A stretch of 27,381 nt of DNA, from assembly GCA_002725475.1 (NCBI GenBank), contig PBPH01000073.1, positions 1-27,381 of the forward strand, in the 5' to 3' direction. The position numbers and the translations under genes are program-made. Below are positions 1 through 6,710 of the stretch, in pieces. A model generated the notes under the pieces. The model worked only from the letters and a program-made list of their open reading frames with translations, did not search any database and was not told the DNA's origin. The first letter of the stretch is position 1; the number at the start of each line of letters is the position of its first letter. Source of the DNA: Methanobacteriota archaeon. GTDB taxonomy: Archaea; Thermoplasmatota; Poseidoniia; Poseidoniales; Thalassarchaeaceae.

Positions 1-869
1 CCACCCCACAATACAATATCAGTCATCCAGCCCATGGTACATGCATAAACATAGAAATCAGCAAACATAACAATGAACAGAGAATAAAGTGCCCAGTCTT
101 TGTGATGTTCATTGAACCACGTAGACATCTTCCACATCCTATATCTCAAAGATGGTTTTCCACCAGTAACCCATAGGTTGGAACCTCCACCAACTAAATG
201 GCGGAATGCGTGGCACCCGAATGTGTATCCACTGAGGGCAATTACATTGATGGCTAGAACGATGGTGCCCACAGAAAAACCGTAAGAAAGAGTATGTGAT
301 GATGGGTCGTGAAAATTCATAGATAGCCAGACATCATAACTTAGTATTGGCAAATAGGCGAGTGCTGCATACAAGAAATATCGATGCAAATTCTGGATGA
401 CTAGAATGCCAGTTTCCCCCTTGTATTCATTCCAAGGTTTACTTACTGCGCAAGCAGTTGGTTGCTGTAGAAAAGCTCGATAGTAAGCCTTGCGATAATA
501 ATAGCAGGTCCCCCTAAATCCAGCGGGGAAGATTAGGATGAACATAGCAGGAGACATCCACCAGAGGAATTCTGGGACAGGCCCCCCAAGCCCCCCTTCA
601 CCTGGAATAATTAGGGGGCTGAAAAGAGGGGAGAGAACATGGCTTCCTTCACTTTCTATGGCCATGGTCCCAGTATCACCGCCCTGTCCCCCAGATAGTC
701 CAAACTCACTGAAAAACCAGAAGTCTGCTTCCATAAATCCGCGCCATGTTGCATAAACAACCATTATTCCAAGGTAGGCAGCCATTGCAGTGGGCCCCTT
801 CCACCACCCATCAACCCTATCAGTAGCACCAAAGCCGCTACTCATTGGTAATTTGATAGGTTCGCTCAT
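1..869 (-). CDS. Succinate dehydrogenase/fumarate reductase membrane-anchor-like protein (3' part missing)
   Basis: The reading frame is open from an ATG at 869 to the left edge (289 codons) and its stop lies outside the window. An in-frame TGA sits two codons before the ATG, and AGGG lies seven bases upstream as a weak Shine-Dalgarno. The protein has several hydrophobic segments (about residues 30-45, 100-117, 163-182, 197-217, 260-280). It carries three strongly patterned motifs: FRGTCYYYRKAYYRAF near residue 118, QNLHRYF near 160, and GCHAFRHL near 220. I recognise this pattern from membrane proteins encoded beside succinate dehydrogenase/fumarate reductase subunits, notably in actinobacteria; the histidines could ligate heme. 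It follows the B3/B4 gene after 57 bp. If the call is right, the flavoprotein and iron-sulfur subunits should lie just beyond the left edge. The family assignment is from memory, so moderate confidence. Confidence 0.6.
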   Translation of the reverse strand, partial: MSEPIKLPMSSGFGATDRVDGWWKGPTAMAAYLGIMVVYATWRGFMEADFWFFSEFGLSGGQGGDTGTMAIESEGSHVLSPLFSPLIIPGEGGLGGPVPEFLWWMSPAMFILIFPAGFRGTCYYYRKAYYRAFLQQPTACAVSKPWNEYKGETGILVIQNLHRYFLYAALAYLPILSYDVWLSMNFHDPSSHTLSYGFSVGTIVLAINVIALSGYTFGCHAFRHLVGGGSNLWVTGGKPSLRYRMWKMSTWFNEHHKDWALYSLFIVMFADFYVYACTMGWMTDIVLWG

Positions 870-926
870 GGTTCAGCCCTGCACTATGGCGAATATCTGT
901 ATTCTATCAACTTCACTATTGATTAA

Positions 927-1568
927 TCAGCTCCCTTTAGAGCCTATGAATTCAGAAATTAGTGCATCAGCAGCCCCCTCAATTCTATTTTCATCAATTC
1001 CAGGAACTGCACATAGAACAAAAAGCACAGCAGAATCGTCCCCTCTAATTCGAGAGTTATGACTATCTCGATATGGATAAAGTGCAATTATTTCATCCGA
1101 AACAGACAACACCAATTCCTTTCCAGAACAAGGCTTTGGTTCAGGAAATCCTATTCCAAGAAATTTTTCACCTTTTTCAGCCATTCTTAGAACCAATTCA
1201 TTATCAAGAAGATGATCTACAGAGAAGGCTCCGAGACTGACTCGCATCTCTGCTGAAATGAGATTATAGCGATCAACAATTGGATTAATTCTAGGGAAAG
1301 GCTTACCGGCAATTATTCTTCTAACTAGTGCTTCTGCTGATGGCCGTTTTTTCGTAGGGTCAATCCCTAGTCTCCAATAGAATTGACGATATGCGGCAAC
1401 GTCATTTTGTTCTCTTAAATCATCTAGTGTGAGACTATTTCTAATGACATCGAGTCTTTGATTTAATTCCTCGTCGCTAAGTTCTGGCCAACCATTCTCA
1501 CCACGTTTGATTAGGACAATTCGAGGCTCAACATCCGGCAGATCTCCCTGTCGGGTGATGTGGAACAT
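927..1568 (-). CDS. B3/B4 tRNA-binding domain protein (PheRS-beta-like, COG3382 type)
   Basis: This 213-residue protein matches the stand-alone B3/B4 domain otherwise found in the phenylalanyl-tRNA synthetase beta subunit. The signature is visible: AYRQFYWRLGIDPTKKRPS (about 59-77), then RRIIAGKPFPRINPIVDRYN (about 83-102), then SAEMRVSLGAFSVD. Free-standing family members are thought to bind tRNA or act in trans editing; no aminoacylation domain is present. The start is the ATG at 1568. No Shine-Dalgarno is seen, but an ATAATAT box on this strand (about 1604-1610) would place transcription start roughly a dozen bases before the ATG. The gene is divergent from the zinc-ribbon miniprotein and is the first gene of a pair with the membrane-anchor gene. 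Family confidence is high; the substrate is unknown. Confidence 0.85.
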   Translation of the reverse strand: MFHITRQGDLPDVEPRIVLIKRGENGWPELSDEELNQRLDVIRNSLTLDDLREQNDVAAYRQFYWRLGIDPTKKRPSAEALVRRIIAGKPFPRINPIVDRYNLISAEMRVSLGAFSVDHLLDNELVLRMAEKGEKFLGIGFPEPKPCSGKELVLSVSDEIIALYPYRDSHNSRIRGDDSAVLFVLCAVPGIDENRIEGAADALISEFIGSKGS

Positions 1569-1621
1569 ATAGGGGGCTTGGAGCCGTCAGGCTTGAATGT
1601 GACCATATTATCCCGCAGTCA

Positions 1622-1723
1622 ATGGATTATGAACCCCTAAGTATTTGCACTAAGTGTGGGTTTATGCCAGGTGCATTCATTCCAGGGATGAAATGCCCGG
1701 AATGCGGTTCTTTAATCCTCTAA
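1622..1723 (+). CDS. 33-residue zinc-ribbon miniprotein
   Basis: A short frame from ATG 1622 to TAA 1723 encodes MDYEPLSICTKCGFMPGAF followed by IPGMKCPECGSLIL. Two CxxC knuckles (C9/C12 and C25/C28) with glycines after them are what a rubredoxin/zinc-ribbon fold needs. Such density of paired cysteines is unlikely in a chance frame this short. It lies alone between two minus-strand genes, transcribed against both. AACATATAG at about 1565-1573 could serve as its TATA element with a leader near 30 nt; no clear Shine-Dalgarno is visible. The frame stays open upstream of the ATG, so a longer form using an alternative start cannot be excluded. Function unknown; small archaeal zinc ribbons often bind nucleic acid or larger complexes. 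Confidence 0.6.
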   Translation: MDYEPLSICTKCGFMPGAFIPGMKCPECGSLIL

Positions 1724-1733
1724 ATTTCATTAT

Positions 1734-2288
1734 TCACCAAGGATACTTTACAACCCAAATAATTCCATCGTTACCAATTACTTGAATTGCAAGCATGGCA
1801 GCACCAATTATTGGCCATATTGTATCAGAGGCAATACCTTGTTGATGGGCACCCCAGGCTAGTAATCCAAGAAGAATATTACCTAGGCAAACTAGCCATA
1901 AACAACCAATTACAAGCACTTGACTAAATGTACTGTCATTAGACATATGAAAAGCAGTTAACTCTAGCCAAAACATTGAGGGGATTGTAACTAATAAAAA
2001 AGAAATCAATAATCTAGTGTGCCCTCCATCTACACCATCACTCCATGGCCATTGAATTGTTTCTACAACTGCGCTATCCCAGTGATAGAGATAGAACCAC
2101 CACATGATTAGAAATCCAGCTGCTGAAAAAAACATGCAAGCAGTGTTTAGAGAGCGCCATGATTCTGGAATACCCCCCCATAATTGATTTGGATCATCCA
2201 TGCGATAAATTCCAAACACATAGGAAGCTAAAACCAATGGCCCGAATATATACAAGGCTAGCCGCACGGTCTCTCTTGTGATTTCCAT
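1734..2288 (-). CDS. Five-TM integral membrane protein, unknown function
   Basis: This is a 184-residue hydrophobic protein with about five transmembrane helices (roughly residues 9-27, 46-68, 93-112, 123-146 and 156-178) and a tryptophan-rich character. It starts almost directly after the aldehyde dehydrogenase stop. A TTG at 2294 is possible, but a GAGGG motif at 2295-2299 sits at proper distance before the ATG at 2288, so I chose the ATG. The coupling suggests co-translation with the dehydrogenase; a role as its membrane partner or as an unrelated passenger cannot be told apart. I see no heme, metal or nucleotide motif and do not recognise the family. Confidence 0.7.
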   Translation of the reverse strand: MEITRETVRLALYIFGPLVLASYVFGIYRMDDPNQLWGGIPESWRSLNTACMFFSAAGFLIMWWFYLYHWDSAVVETIQWPWSDGVDGGHTRLLISFLLVTIPSMFWLELTAFHMSNDSTFSQVLVIGCLWLVCLGNILLGLLAWGAHQQGIASDTIWPIIGAAMLAIQVIGNDGIIWVVKYPW

Positions 2289-2297
2289 ATTCAACCC

Positions 2298-3953
2298 TCA
2301 AGCTAAAGAGGAATAATCAACCTCTGCTTCTTCAATCTCTATTTCGTCGACATCCATCTGAGCCAGTTGTAATTTGCCACTCAATTCATCATTGACAGCA
2401 TGCCAGTACGAGTATGCCTCAATTACCCAGATTCCAGATTCACGAGTTCCATTGCCTGAACCTTTGACACCACCAAATGGTAAGTGAGCTTCAGCACCTG
2501 TGGTAGAGTTGTTTATGCCGGTCATTCCAGCCTTTATTCCAGTCTTGAAGCGATATGCTTCCAGTCGTTCATTAGTGTAAATAGCACTTGAAAGGCCATA
2601 CGGGGAAGCATTCGCAAGATGTAGTGCATGATCGAAATCATTTGCCTTAACTATGGTTACAACAGGTCCGAATATTTCCTCTTGGAAGCATTCCATTTCC
2701 TCGGTTACATCAACATAGACATGTGGCCACATATAGACGCCTTCCGAGGCATCTCCATGGAATCCATCAGGTTTGTTGTCATTACTGATTCTTCCCCGTC
2801 CGTAAATTTTTGTAGCGCCACTATCTTCACACATCTGAATTCCTGTGAGGAAATCAACAGCGTATTTTTCCGATAGCATAGGGCCGTACAGGACTCCTTC
2901 ATTATGCAATGAATCTCCAATTGATGTATTTTCTACTTTAACCATAAACTTCTCTAGAAATTCATCATATACGTCCTTATGAACAATCAGATTTCCAAGG
3001 CTGGTACAGCGCTGCCCTGCAGTTCCAAATGCTGCCCAATATGCACCCTCAATAGCGTTTTCTAGATTTGCTGATGGCATTACTACCAGCGGATTTTTGC
3101 CCCCTAATTCCAAACTTGCAGAGACTAAATTTCTACCACATACTTCCCCAATCATCTTACCTACAGCAGTTGAACCGGTGAATGAAATTTTGTCTACTTT
3201 TCCTTCATCAACCGCATCAACGAGGTATTGGCCAGCGCCACTACCCTTACCATGAACCAAATTAATTACACCATCTGGGAGCCCTGCTTCATGCATTATT
3301 CTAGCAAGGGCAAATGAGAGAAGTGGTGCATCCTGCGGGGATTTCCAAACACATGTATTTCCGCACATTATAGCAGGTATCATTTTCCAAAAAGGAACCG
3401 CTGCTGGGAAATTGCATGCATTAATTATTCCACAAACACCTAGTGGCCGTCTATACGTGAATAACTCCTTGTCAGGCAATTCAGAATTCACTGTCTGACC
3501 GTATAGACGACGCCCTTCGGATTGGAAGAAAAGACACGTATCAATTGCCTCTTGGACCGATCCAGCAGATTCTTTCAAAGTTTTACCAATTTCTCTAGTT
3601 TCTAGTCTAACTACGTCATCTTTGTATTTCATCAATAATCGGCCCATATTTCCAATAATTTGGCCACGTGTTGGCGCAGGAGTCGCTGACCAAGATGGAA
3701 ACGCGGCACGAGCAGCGGCAAGAGCATCATCAACATCCTCTTTAGTTGATAGTGGGAATTCTCCCAGACAATCACTTAGTAATGCGGGATTTCTTGATTC
3801 AAAGGTAGAGTTATCACTGGCAAGGGCCAATTTTCCATTGATAATATTGTATCCCTTTACCTTTGGCAGTCCATTTGGATTATCATTCTCAAGTTCTTCA
3901 AGGCCAACTTCCAACACGTGCGTCATGTTCTGCTCGGAGACGAGGTGATTCAT
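2298..3953 (-). CDS. NAD(P)-dependent aldehyde dehydrogenase, possibly ALDH7-like
   Basis: It oxidises an aldehyde to an acid with NAD(P)+. All catalytic elements of the ALDH superfamily are present, numbered from the ATG at 3953: ACNFP with Asn181, VWKSP with Lys204 (cofactor), FTGST near 258, ELGGKN with general base Glu282, GQRCTS with nucleophile Cys316, and EIFGP near 430. TGAEAHLPFGG and the later RESG resemble ALDH7 (aminoadipate semialdehyde) enzymes, but the substrate cannot be fixed by eye. At 551 residues it is longer than the usual 480-510. The excess is an N-terminal extension of about 30 residues and an acidic C-terminal tail. GGAG at 3959-3962, five bases before the ATG, favours ATG 3953 over the TTG at 3956. 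It is co-oriented and nearly contiguous with the downstream 5-TM gene. Confidence 0.93.
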   Translation of the reverse strand: MNHLVSEQNMTHVLEVGLEELENDNPNGLPKVKGYNIINGKLALASDNSTFESRNPALLSDCLGEFPLSTKEDVDDALAAARAAFPSWSATPAPTRGQIIGNMGRLLMKYKDDVVRLETREIGKTLKESAGSVQEAIDTCLFFQSEGRRLYGQTVNSELPDKELFTYRRPLGVCGIINACNFPAAVPFWKMIPAIMCGNTCVWKSPQDAPLLSFALARIMHEAGLPDGVINLVHGKGSGAGQYLVDAVDEGKVDKISFTGSTAVGKMIGEVCGRNLVSASLELGGKNPLVVMPSANLENAIEGAYWAAFGTAGQRCTSLGNLIVHKDVYDEFLEKFMVKVENTSIGDSLHNEGVLYGPMLSEKYAVDFLTGIQMCEDSGATKIYGRGRISNDNKPDGFHGDASEGVYMWPHVYVDVTEEMECFQEEIFGPVVTIVKANDFDHALHLANASPYGLSSAIYTNERLEAYRFKTGIKAGMTGINNSTTGAEAHLPFGGVKGSGNGTRESGIWVIEAYSYWHAVNDELSGKLQLAQMDVDEIEIEEAEVDYSSLA

Positions 3954-4063
3954 CAATACTCCGTGAGTATCATTTCTTCACAGGGTGCCCAAAAAGGAGA
4001 TTCAAAACTGCATGGTTTTTAGTGAGTCCGTGAATCCGGGGTATTGTAGTCGGAGGGGTTGCG
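3954..4063. promoter_or_regulatory. Divergent promoter region between aldehyde dehydrogenase and cdc48
   Basis: These 110 bp separate two divergent genes and must hold both promoters. On the plus side GGAGGGG at 4052-4058 is a strong Shine-Dalgarno for the Cdc48 ATG at 4064. GTTTTTAG near 4015-4022 is a weak TATA candidate. On the minus side GGAG at 3959-3962 serves the dehydrogenase. No convincing inverted repeat is visible. Confidence 0.5.
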
Positions 4064-6286
4064 ATGGCAGATGATAAGAAAAAGACACTAGAATTGAAGG
4101 TTGCGAAGGCGATACCAAGTGATGTGGGGCATGGTCGTGCAAGGGTGCCATTTGATAATGATTTGAATTTGAAGCCGGGTGATGTAATCGAAATAAAGGG
4201 GGAAGACACAACGGCAGCAATTGTTTGGCGTTGTCGCCCAGAAGATGCTAATCTAGGAGTAATTCGGGTAGATGGAATTATCAGGAAGAACGCCGGGTCT
4301 CAACTAGGATCTAATGTCATAATTCGTAAGGTTGAGGCTAAGCCTTGTACTAGGCTGACACTTTCCCCAGTTATGGCTTCCAAACAGAAGGTACGATTTG
4401 GGCCAGGTATTGAGGGATTTGCTAGAAGAGGTTTGAACAAACGTCCGGTTGTTGCCGGTGACAGAATATTCATTCCAGGAATGACACTTTTCGCTGAAGC
4501 ATTGCCTTTTGCAATAATGAATACTACTCCCAAAGGAATTGTTCAGGTATTGCCTGAGACAGAGATTGTCATCAAGGATGAAGCAATTGATGAAGAGGTT
4601 GACAAAGGAGGTACAACAATTTCTTACGAAGATATTGGTGGTCTTGGAAACCAGTTACAGAAGGTCCGTGAAATGATTGAATTACCGCTCAAACACCCAA
4701 TTTTATTCCGTACTTTAGGAATTGACCCCCCTAAGGGTGTTCTTCTCCATGGTCCGCCTGGTACTGGAAAAACAATGATTGCCAAAGCGGTAGCAAATGA
4801 AACAAACGCACACTTCTCATCAATAAATGGTCCAGAGATAATTAGCAAATATTACGGTGAATCGGAGAAACAACTTCGCGAATTCTTTGAAGAGGCTGCA
4901 GCTCAAGCGCCTGCTATAATTTTCATCGACGAATTGGATAGTATAGCACCTAAGCGAGAAGAAGTAACTGGTGAGGTCGAAAGAAGGGTCGTGGCCCAAT
5001 TACTTACATTGATGGATGGAATGCAGGGAAGGGACAATGTCGTGGTAATTGGTGCAACAAATCGCCAAGATGCAGTCGATCAGGCTTTACGAAGGCCAGG
5101 AAGATTTGATAGAGAAATTGAAATTGGAGTCCCTGATAAAGCAGGCCGTCAAGAAATCATTGATATTCACGTAAGGGGTATGCCAATTGCTGATGATTTT
5201 GATATGGGATGGATTCTCACTAACACTCATGGATTCGTTGGTGCAGATGTATCCGCTCTTTCTAGAGAAGCAGCAATGAAGGCACTGAGGCGATATCTTC
5301 CAGAGATTGATCTCGAGGAAGAAGAAGTTCCACCCGAAGTACTTGAGAAAATGGAAGTTTGCATGGATGATTTCAAGAAAGCCATGAAAGAAGTTGAGCC
5401 TAGCGCTTTGAGAGAAATTTATGTTGAAGTTCCAGAATTAAGTTGGAATGATGTGGGTGGTCTTGATGAAGTAAAGGACCGCCTCAAAGAAAGCATAGAT
5501 TGGCCTTTGACGAAACCAGAATTGTTTGAGCACTTTGGAATAAATGCACCTAGGGGTATACTTCTTTTCGGTGCCCCGGGCACTGGAAAAACACTGCTTG
5601 CAAAGGCAATAGCATCAGAAGCCGAGGCCAATTTCATTACAGTGAAGGGGCCTGAACTTTTCTCTAAGTGGGTGGGTGAATCTGAAAAAGCAATTCGAGA
5701 GATTTTCAAGAAAGCTGCTCAAGCATCACCAAGCATTATTTTCCTTGATGAGTTTGAGAGCATTGGGGCCCATCGTTCTGCTAATTCAGAATATGGTGGC
5801 CAGGTAAACAATAGAATGGTTGATCAACTTCTAACTTGTATGGATGGGGTAGAATCACTGGAGGGGGTTGTAATTGTTGCAGCAACTAACCGCCCTGAAA
5901 TGATAGATAAAGCGTTGCTAAGGTCTGGAAGATTTGAGAGAGTTCTACACATACCCCCTCCAGATGAAACCAGTCGCCGAGAAATATTATCCATTCACTC
6001 CAGAAATATGCCCATTGGTAAGTTCGACATTTCTGATTTCGCTAAGCAATTGGATGGTTATACTGGCGCAGATATTGAAGCGGTGTGTAGAGAAGCGGCA
6101 CTAATTACGATGCGGGCAGGGAAGAAGACGGTTACTAGGAAACACTTTGAAGATGCAATAAAACGAATCCGCCCAACTGTTACACATGAAATGCTCGAGT
6201 ATTATTCAAAGTTAGAAGTCAGCCTTACAAGTGGCCTTGAGAGGGTAAAGGGCGGAGACACACTTTCAGGAATTGAATCAGTCTGA
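4064..6286 (+). CDS. Cdc48/VAT-type AAA+ ATPase, two ATPase domains
   Basis: This 740-residue protein has the standard archaeal Cdc48 layout: a double-psi-barrel N-domain (about 5-90), a second N subdomain (about 100-170), then D1 and D2. D1 has Walker A GPPGTGKT (230-237), Walker B IIFIDE (285-290), sensor ATN (331-333), arginine fingers in RRPGRF (343-348) and pore loop KYYG (262-265). D2 has Walker A GAPGTGKT (503-510), Walker B IIFLDE (558-563), arginines in LRSGRF (619-624) and pore loop KWVG (535-538). Family members use ATP hydrolysis to unfold or extract proteins, often delivering them to the proteasome. In D2 the residues after Walker B are FES rather than the common IDS/IDA. The C-terminus (GIESV) has no HbYX proteasome-docking motif. 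The start is supported by GGAGGGG. It appears monocistronic, or weakly linked to the PRC-barrel gene 93 bp downstream. Confidence 0.97.
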   Translation: MADDKKKTLELKVAKAIPSDVGHGRARVPFDNDLNLKPGDVIEIKGEDTTAAIVWRCRPEDANLGVIRVDGIIRKNAGSQLGSNVIIRKVEAKPCTRLTLSPVMASKQKVRFGPGIEGFARRGLNKRPVVAGDRIFIPGMTLFAEALPFAIMNTTPKGIVQVLPETEIVIKDEAIDEEVDKGGTTISYEDIGGLGNQLQKVREMIELPLKHPILFRTLGIDPPKGVLLHGPPGTGKTMIAKAVANETNAHFSSINGPEIISKYYGESEKQLREFFEEAAAQAPAIIFIDELDSIAPKREEVTGEVERRVVAQLLTLMDGMQGRDNVVVIGATNRQDAVDQALRRPGRFDREIEIGVPDKAGRQEIIDIHVRGMPIADDFDMGWILTNTHGFVGADVSALSREAAMKALRRYLPEIDLEEEEVPPEVLEKMEVCMDDFKKAMKEVEPSALREIYVEVPELSWNDVGGLDEVKDRLKESIDWPLTKPELFEHFGINAPRGILLFGAPGTGKTLLAKAIASEAEANFITVKGPELFSKWVGESEKAIREIFKKAAQASPSIIFLDEFESIGAHRSANSEYGGQVNNRMVDQLLTCMDGVESLEGVVIVAATNRPEMIDKALLRSGRFERVLHIPPPDETSRREILSIHSRNMPIGKFDISDFAKQLDGYTGADIEAVCREAALITMRAGKKTVTRKHFEDAIKRIRPTVTHEMLEYYSKLEVSLTSGLERVKGGDTLSGIESV

Positions 6287-6379
6287 TATCTTATTCAGCG
6301 CCTGTCCCGTGCCTCGTTCTTGGCTAAAATATGACTGTGGGAATGAGAGGATTCAAGTCCTACCCACTTAGACGAGTGG

Positions 6380-6625
6380 ATGATGACAGCGACCTTCGGA
6401 CGAGAACTCATCGGTTTATCCGTGGTAGATACGAGGGGAGACATACTAGGTACTGTTGCTGACCTAATGTTAGATTTGAGCAATGGTTCAGTTGGAACAA
6501 TGGTAATCGAATTGGGTGACGGCTTAGATGCGGATCTTCTTCCATGGCCCTCCGAGGCAGGGCTAATGTTGCTACCCACTGAAGAAATCGACCGCGTAGG
6601 GGCCCAAATAGTGCTTAATCGGTGA
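6380..6625 (+). CDS. PRC-barrel domain protein
   Basis: An 81-residue protein that is essentially one PRC-barrel domain: FGRELIGLSVVDTRGDILG (about 6-24), then VADLMLDLSNGSVGTMVIEL, ending in LPTEEIDRVGAQIVLN. Small stand-alone PRC-barrel proteins are very common in Euryarchaeota, where the fold serves in RNA processing, division (CdpB-type) or as an adaptor. The sequence alone does not say which applies here. A second ATG directly follows the first (6383). TAAAATAT at 6325-6332 is a good TATA candidate giving a leader of about 25 nt. The overlapping antisense frame (6295-6678) is a shadow. Confidence 0.8.
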   Translation: MMTATFGRELIGLSVVDTRGDILGTVADLMLDLSNGSVGTMVIELGDGLDADLLPWPSEAGLMLLPTEEIDRVGAQIVLNR

Positions 6626-6683
6626 TATGTCATCGATTCACCAACGCACAACCGTATTAAGGCAGCCGTAGTCGTCATAGCGT

Positions 6684-6698
6684 TGAACCTACGGTTCA
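6684..6698. promoter_or_regulatory. 15-bp perfect palindrome (TGAACC-N3-GGTTCA) before the DUF4350/DUF58 operon
   Basis: TGAACC, three bases, GGTTCA form a perfect inverted repeat. It lies just upstream of the Shine-Dalgarno GAGGGT (6699-6704) that serves the GTG at 6711. A TATA-like GTATTAA at 6654-6660 would put transcription start near the palindrome. The site is well placed for a repressor operator or a short 5' hairpin. No regulator gene is adjacent. Confidence 0.4.
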
Positions 6699-6710
6699 GA
6701 GGGTATTGTT

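Noticed and set aside
538..1062. Two short plus-strand frames at 538-756 and 790-1062
   Set aside because: They are antisense shadows of the membrane-anchor and B3/B4 genes.
6337..6367. Hairpin GTGGG...CCCAC with inner AGGA/TCCT before the PRC-barrel gene, with a T-loop-like TTCAAGTC
   Set aside because: It does not fold into a tRNA, and the predicted transcription start falls inside it; probably chance.
6295..6678. 127-residue minus-strand frame over the PRC-barrel gene
   Set aside because: It is a shadow of the PRC-barrel gene and its flanks, with no domain pattern; the plus-strand frame has a clear family signature.
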